Origin: SXOA01 sp964444865
Lineage (GTDB): Bacteria; Planctomycetota; Planctomycetia; Pirellulales; Pirellulaceae
Direction of reading: 5' to 3'
Assembly (NCBI GenBank): GCA_964444865.1
Contig: CAYUJE010000262.1
Location: 1-9,153 of the forward strand
Length of the DNA: 9,153 nucleotides
Positions within the stretch are counted from its first letter, which is position 1. Each line of letters begins with the position of its first letter. Made by a program: the position numbers and the translations under genes. The notes under the pieces were generated by a model. The model had not been told where the DNA came from. It searched no databases and saw nothing but the letters and a program-made list of their open reading frames with translations. Positions 6,749 through 9,153 of this stretch are shown piece by piece.

Positions 6749-7244
6749 TCACCGTAGTTTGACTTCTGTCGATGTAAGCGTTTTTCTCCCGTGCGTGCGA
6801 TGGCGGGACGACCTTGGGTGAGTGAGACCCGTTTCACCCCCCACTGGTTCGGACGCTTCTCTGTATCTTGCTGTGTCGTCGCTTCGTAGCGGACATGGCA
6901 GACCTTGCTTTCAAAGGATAGCAGCCAGGGATCCATTTTTCCCTCGCCAACGAAAGCCGGGATTCGTCGAGAGCAGGAAGCGAAGTAACGCGAAGGCATT
7001 TGCCGGAACAAAGCTTGCCACGGGGCACAGGCGCTGTCATTTTCACAGCAGCCGGTCGTCTCGCAGCAGTTCGCTGATAGGTGTTGGAGCATGGTGCCCG
7101 TTTGGCCTGCTTCCCACCTCGGTCTTTAGTACAAGAGCCATGATCCCGCTTTGGCGATGACTCTTTGCCGCTGGGCATTCCGCGGCCATTCGCCGGGCAA
7201 TCGGTCCATGGAGTCAATTCACATTTACAGGCGCGAGCTCTCTT

Positions 7245-7261
7245 AGCCAAGGCCCTTGGCT
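7245..7261. repeat. 17-bp palindrome 28 bases before the rho start
   Basis: AGCCAAGG, a central C, then CCTTGGCT make a perfect 8-bp inverted repeat. In RNA it would form a 7-bp stem with a GCC loop, ending 28 bases before the rho ATG. There is no T-run after it, so it is not a standard terminator. It could be a repressor site or an RNA structure near the translation start. Confidence 0.6.
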
Positions 7262-7289
7262 GTTTGCGCGGTTTTCCTTCGGGTGTGGT

Positions 7290-8759
7290 ATGGCAAAAAA
7301 GAAGTTTGGCCGGCGTCCTTCCGGTGGTGGTCGTTCCCAAGGTGGTTATGGGGGCGGCGGCGGTGGTGGTGGTGGCTACTATCAGGGTGGCGGCGGCAAT
7401 GGATACGGGGGCGGTGGTGGAGGCGGCGGAGGCCGTTCTCGTCGCGGCCGTCGGCGTCCCGACGGTGGTGGAGGTGGGGGCGGCTATCGTGGCGACCGCG
7501 GTCCAGCCACTCCCTTTCCTCATCCGCAGGGGGAAGGTTCCGACCAACCCCGCGGCTTTGGCGAGCTTCCTCCGGAAGGGGGCGAACTGCAGCCCAATCC
7601 CGACGGCACCATGCCCATCGGCGTTCATACCGAGCCGGAGCTCATTCCCGGTTACGGCCTTCTCGAAATGCATCCCAATGGCTACGGCTTTCTCCGCAGC
7701 CCGGACACCGGCTACTCGCGGGAGCGGAGCGACCCGTTCGTCCCTGGCACCATGATCGAACGCTATGGTCTCCGCCAAGGCGTAATGATCCGCGGCACGG
7801 TCCAGCCTGGCCGCCGGCAACAAGGGCCCCGCCTTCGCGACATCACCGATGTCGACGGCATGCCGCCGGAAGAATACCTCAATGTTAAGGGCTTCGATGT
7901 CAAAACTCCCATCAACCCCAACCAGTGGTTCCGGCTCGAAACCGGCGCGACTCCGCTTACCACACGGGTAATGGATTTGCTTACGCCTCTGGGCCGCGGG
8001 CAACGGGCACTCATCGTGGCCCCTCCGCGCTCCGGCAAGACCATCTTGCTGCAGCACATTAGCCAGGCCATGTCCATCAACTTCCCCGAAGTCAAGCAGT
8101 TCATCCTGCTCATTGACGAGCGGCCGGAAGAAGTCACGGACATGAAGCGGAATGTCAAGGGCGAAGTCTGCGCCAGCAGCCTGGATGAAGACATCGAGAG
8201 CCACGTCCGCCTCTCGCAGCTCGTCGTCGAGCGCTGTCGCCGTCTGGCCGAAATGGGGCAAGACGTCTTCCTGCTCCTCGACTCTATTACCCGTCTCGCC
8301 CGGGCCTTCAACAAATACGTTGGCGGTCGCGGAGACGCGATCCAGACCGGCGGTTTGTCGGTCAAGGCGATGGACATTCCCAAAAAGCTCTTCGCCACGG
8401 CCCGCGCGTTCGAAGAAGGGGGCTCCCTCACCATCTGCGGCACGGCTCTCATCGAGACCAACAGTCGCATGGACGATGCGATCTTCCAGGAGTTCAAGGG
8501 AACGGGCAATATGGAACTGGTCCTTGACCGGAAGCTGGCCGAACGCCGCGTTTGGCCAGCCCTGGACGTGACCCAGTCCGGCACCCGCCGCGAGGAGCTG
8601 CTGCTGGACCCTGACACGCTCCACGCCGTCACCATGCTCCGCCGCACCCTTTCCTCCATGCACCCCGTGGATGCCATGGAGCAACTGACCAAGCAACTCA
8701 GTCGCTTTAAAACCAACGCGGAGTTCATCAAGCTGATTAGCAGCGCCCGGCTGGACTAA
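7290..8759 (+). CDS. rho: Transcription termination factor Rho with Gly/Arg-rich N-terminal tail
   Basis: A 489-residue hexameric RNA-dependent ATPase/helicase that ends transcription. The RNA-binding cold-shock-like domain is at about 119-195 (GYGLLEMHPNGYGFLRS). The motor domain follows: Walker A APPRSGKT (244-251), catalytic-loop DERPEEV (276-282), Walker B DVFLLLDSITRLARA (325-339), Q-loop region around GGRGDAIQTGG (345-355), and R-loop EFKGTGN (401-407) with Lys403. SGTRREELL (430-438) holds the expected arginine-finger region. Escherichia coli Rho is 419 residues. Here the usual N-terminal helical bundle is missing and is replaced by about 65 residues of Gly, Arg and Tyr. Walker A has Arg-Ser where the Escherichia coli protein has Lys-Ala. 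The ATG at 7290 is the only standard start between an in-frame TGA at 7158 and the conserved core; no ribosome site is obvious. It appears monocistronic. Confidence 0.97.
   Translation: MAKKKFGRRPSGGGRSQGGYGGGGGGGGGYYQGGGGNGYGGGGGGGGGRSRRGRRRPDGGGGGGGYRGDRGPATPFPHPQGEGSDQPRGFGELPPEGGELQPNPDGTMPIGVHTEPELIPGYGLLEMHPNGYGFLRSPDTGYSRERSDPFVPGTMIERYGLRQGVMIRGTVQPGRRQQGPRLRDITDVDGMPPEEYLNVKGFDVKTPINPNQWFRLETGATPLTTRVMDLLTPLGRGQRALIVAPPRSGKTILLQHISQAMSINFPEVKQFILLIDERPEEVTDMKRNVKGEVCASSLDEDIESHVRLSQLVVERCRRLAEMGQDVFLLLDSITRLARAFNKYVGGRGDAIQTGGLSVKAMDIPKKLFATARAFEEGGSLTICGTALIETNSRMDDAIFQEFKGTGNMELVLDRKLAERRVWPALDVTQSGTRREELLLDPDTLHAVTMLRRTLSSMHPVDAMEQLTKQLSRFKTNAEFIKLISSARLD
7323..7487 (+). repeat. 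Low-complexity glycine-codon tract inside rho
   Basis: Irregular GGN triplets encode runs of six to nine Gly broken by Tyr, Arg and Gln (residues 12-66), including an arginine cluster RSRRGRRRP at 49-57. Gly codons are mixed (GGC, GGT, GGA, GGG), which argues for selection on the protein rather than recent triplet expansion. The G-rich coding strand may also form quadruplexes. Confidence 0.9.
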
Positions 8760-8888
8760 AGGGCTCGGAAAGAGTTTTCTCGGCACTGGCGATGTGCTGA
8801 TGGTTTTTCATCATTCTTCCTTTGGGAGAGGGCAAGGGTGAGTTTCTCCCCTTGGGCAATATCCAGTAATCGGCTCCCAATCGCCACC

Positions 8889-8915
8889 GCTGAAAAACCC
8901 CCCTGGTTTTTCAGC
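8889..8915. repeat. Perfect 11-bp inverted repeat (hairpin)
   Basis: GCTGAAAAACC (8889-8899), loop CCCCT, then GGTTTTTCAGC (8905-8915). It would form a stable hairpin on either strand, 130 bases after the rho stop. It lacks a following T-run, so classic intrinsic termination is unlikely; it may protect the mRNA 3' end or be a dispersed repeat. Confidence 0.8.
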
Positions 8916-8928
8916 AGCGACCCGGGGT

Positions 8929-8941
8929 ATGGGGGCCCCAT
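8929..8941. repeat. 13-bp GC-rich palindrome
   Basis: ATGGGG, a central G, then CCCCAT form a perfect 6-bp inverted repeat between the second and third copies of the 11-mer. It would fit inside the loop of a larger hairpin formed by the outer copies. Confidence 0.6.
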
Positions 8942-8961
8942 GTAACCAGAATAACCCCCTG

Positions 8962-8972
8962 GGTTTTTCAGC
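8962..8972. repeat. Third copy of the 11-mer GGTTTTTCAGC
   Basis: This exactly repeats the right arm of the hairpin at 8905-8915, and the preceding bases are also alike (a run of C, then TG or TGG). It can pair with the left arm at 8889-8899, giving an alternative larger stem-loop. Confidence 0.75.
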
Positions 8973-9153
8973 ACCCCTACTACCCAGGACCCCTGGAATA
9001 GCCCCTCATGGCAATCTCTTCTGTTTCCATTGTTTTCGCAACTCAATTCTGATTCCTCAGTCCTGCCTCATCGAGTGTGGATCTTTCACTTTTGCCATTA
9101 TACAAAATGGACCTTCTGACTAAGTGTCCAGTAAGCCAGGACGCCGCTTCGCG

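Larger units (their letters stand above)
6483..7289. other. 807-base gap between divergent thioredoxin and rho genes
   Basis: Short frames here lack good starts, ribosome sites or protein-like composition, so no gene is called. The left end holds the ribosome site of the thioredoxin gene. A sigma70-like promoter pointing to rho is at 6721-6748, and a palindrome is at 7245-7261. If that promoter drives rho, its mRNA has a leader of about 530 bases, long enough for attenuation. rho is autoregulated by termination in its leader in Escherichia coli, so the same is plausible here but unshown. Confidence 0.5.
8760..9153. other. Non-coding tail after rho
   Basis: No gene is called in these 394 bases. 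A minus-strand frame through 8756-9046 is repetitive because it crosses the hairpin repeats and has no recognisable domain. Around 8813-8850 is a stretch of the CCCTCTCCC-like type (on the minus strand) that is common as dispersed intergenic sequence in GC-rich genomes; it has a loose GGGAGA/TCTCCC inverted repeat (8824-8829, 8845-8850). The repeat cluster at 8889-8972 is listed separately. Nothing clear is seen from 8980 to the end. Confidence 0.5.

Noticed and set aside
6800..6889. 29-codon ATG frame (MAGRPWVSETRF...) as a possible rho leader peptide
   Set aside because: No ribosome site and no evidence of conservation; kept only as something to look at if the leader proves regulatory.
6703..7092. 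129-codon minus-strand frame and a 112-codon plus-strand frame in the rho leader
   Set aside because: Both lack ribosome binding sites and recognisable domains, and their composition (scattered Cys, His, Arg, Ser) does not look like selected protein.
7763..8731. 322-codon second antisense frame in rho
   Set aside because: Ser/Arg-rich shadow in another frame, with no start signal or domain.
6834..8786. 650-codon open frame on the minus strand opposite rho
   Set aside because: It is the antisense shadow of rho, whose GC-rich codons suppress stops. Its product has low-complexity Thr/Ala runs opposite the Gly tract and no domain.
8824..8850. GGGAGA/TCTCCC inverted repeat as the rho terminator
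   Set aside because: Only 6 bp with a 15-base loop and no T-run; better explained as part of a common dispersed intergenic sequence.
8756..9046. 96-codon minus-strand frame with repeated KNPGGYS / KNQGGFS
   Set aside because: The peptide repeat simply reflects the inverted DNA repeats at 8889-8972, and no start signal or family supports it.
1..9153. CRISPR array, riboswitch, insertion-sequence ends or rRNA
   Set aside because: No regularly spaced repeats, no transposase, no terminal inverted repeats with target duplications and no conserved RNA core besides the tRNA were seen by eye.

Overview
The window looks like a stretch of chromosome from a GC-rich bacterium, most likely a planctomycete. 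This is inferred from family resemblance: a stand-alone FtsH-type (M41) peptidase domain, a secreted thioredoxin joined to YHS-like modules, a transcription terminator Rho whose N-terminus is a long glycine/arginine-rich tail, and weak or absent Shine-Dalgarno sequences before several genes. No marker gene fixes the genus.

Layout. (1) Positions 1-1950 look accessory and partly decayed. They hold a frameshifted cupin gene (32-477, minus), a small M41-like metallopeptidase (664-1212, minus), a stretch of open frames of uncertain status upstream of it, a 35-codon ORF (1529-1636, minus) and a pair of 10-bp direct repeats (1818-1866). (2) A tRNA-Ser(CGA) gene (1952-2033, minus) separates this stretch from a housekeeping block. 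The decayed region lies on the tRNA 3' side, the usual side for integrated elements. (3) A SixA-type histidine phosphatase (2163-2654, minus) is divergent from a three-gene plus-strand cluster: an isopropylmalate/isocitrate dehydrogenase family enzyme (2913-3983), an unrecognised small protein (4020-4397) and an SDR oxidoreductase (4442-5212). Gaps of 36 and 44 bases make an operon likely. (4) A secreted thioredoxin/YHS protein (5226-6482, minus) converges on the SDR with only 13 bases between stop codons. (5) An 807-base gap carries a good sigma70-like promoter and a palindrome, leading into rho (7290-8759, plus). (6) The last 394 bases are non-coding, with a small cluster of inverted repeats built from one 11-mer.

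No whole new system (defence island, CRISPR array, biosynthetic cluster) is visible. The points most worth checking are the Gly/Arg-rich Rho with its long leader and nearby palindrome, the NADP-type cofactor signature in the LeuB-like enzyme, the two-part thioredoxin/YHS protein, the tRNA-bounded decayed region, and the competing hairpins after rho.
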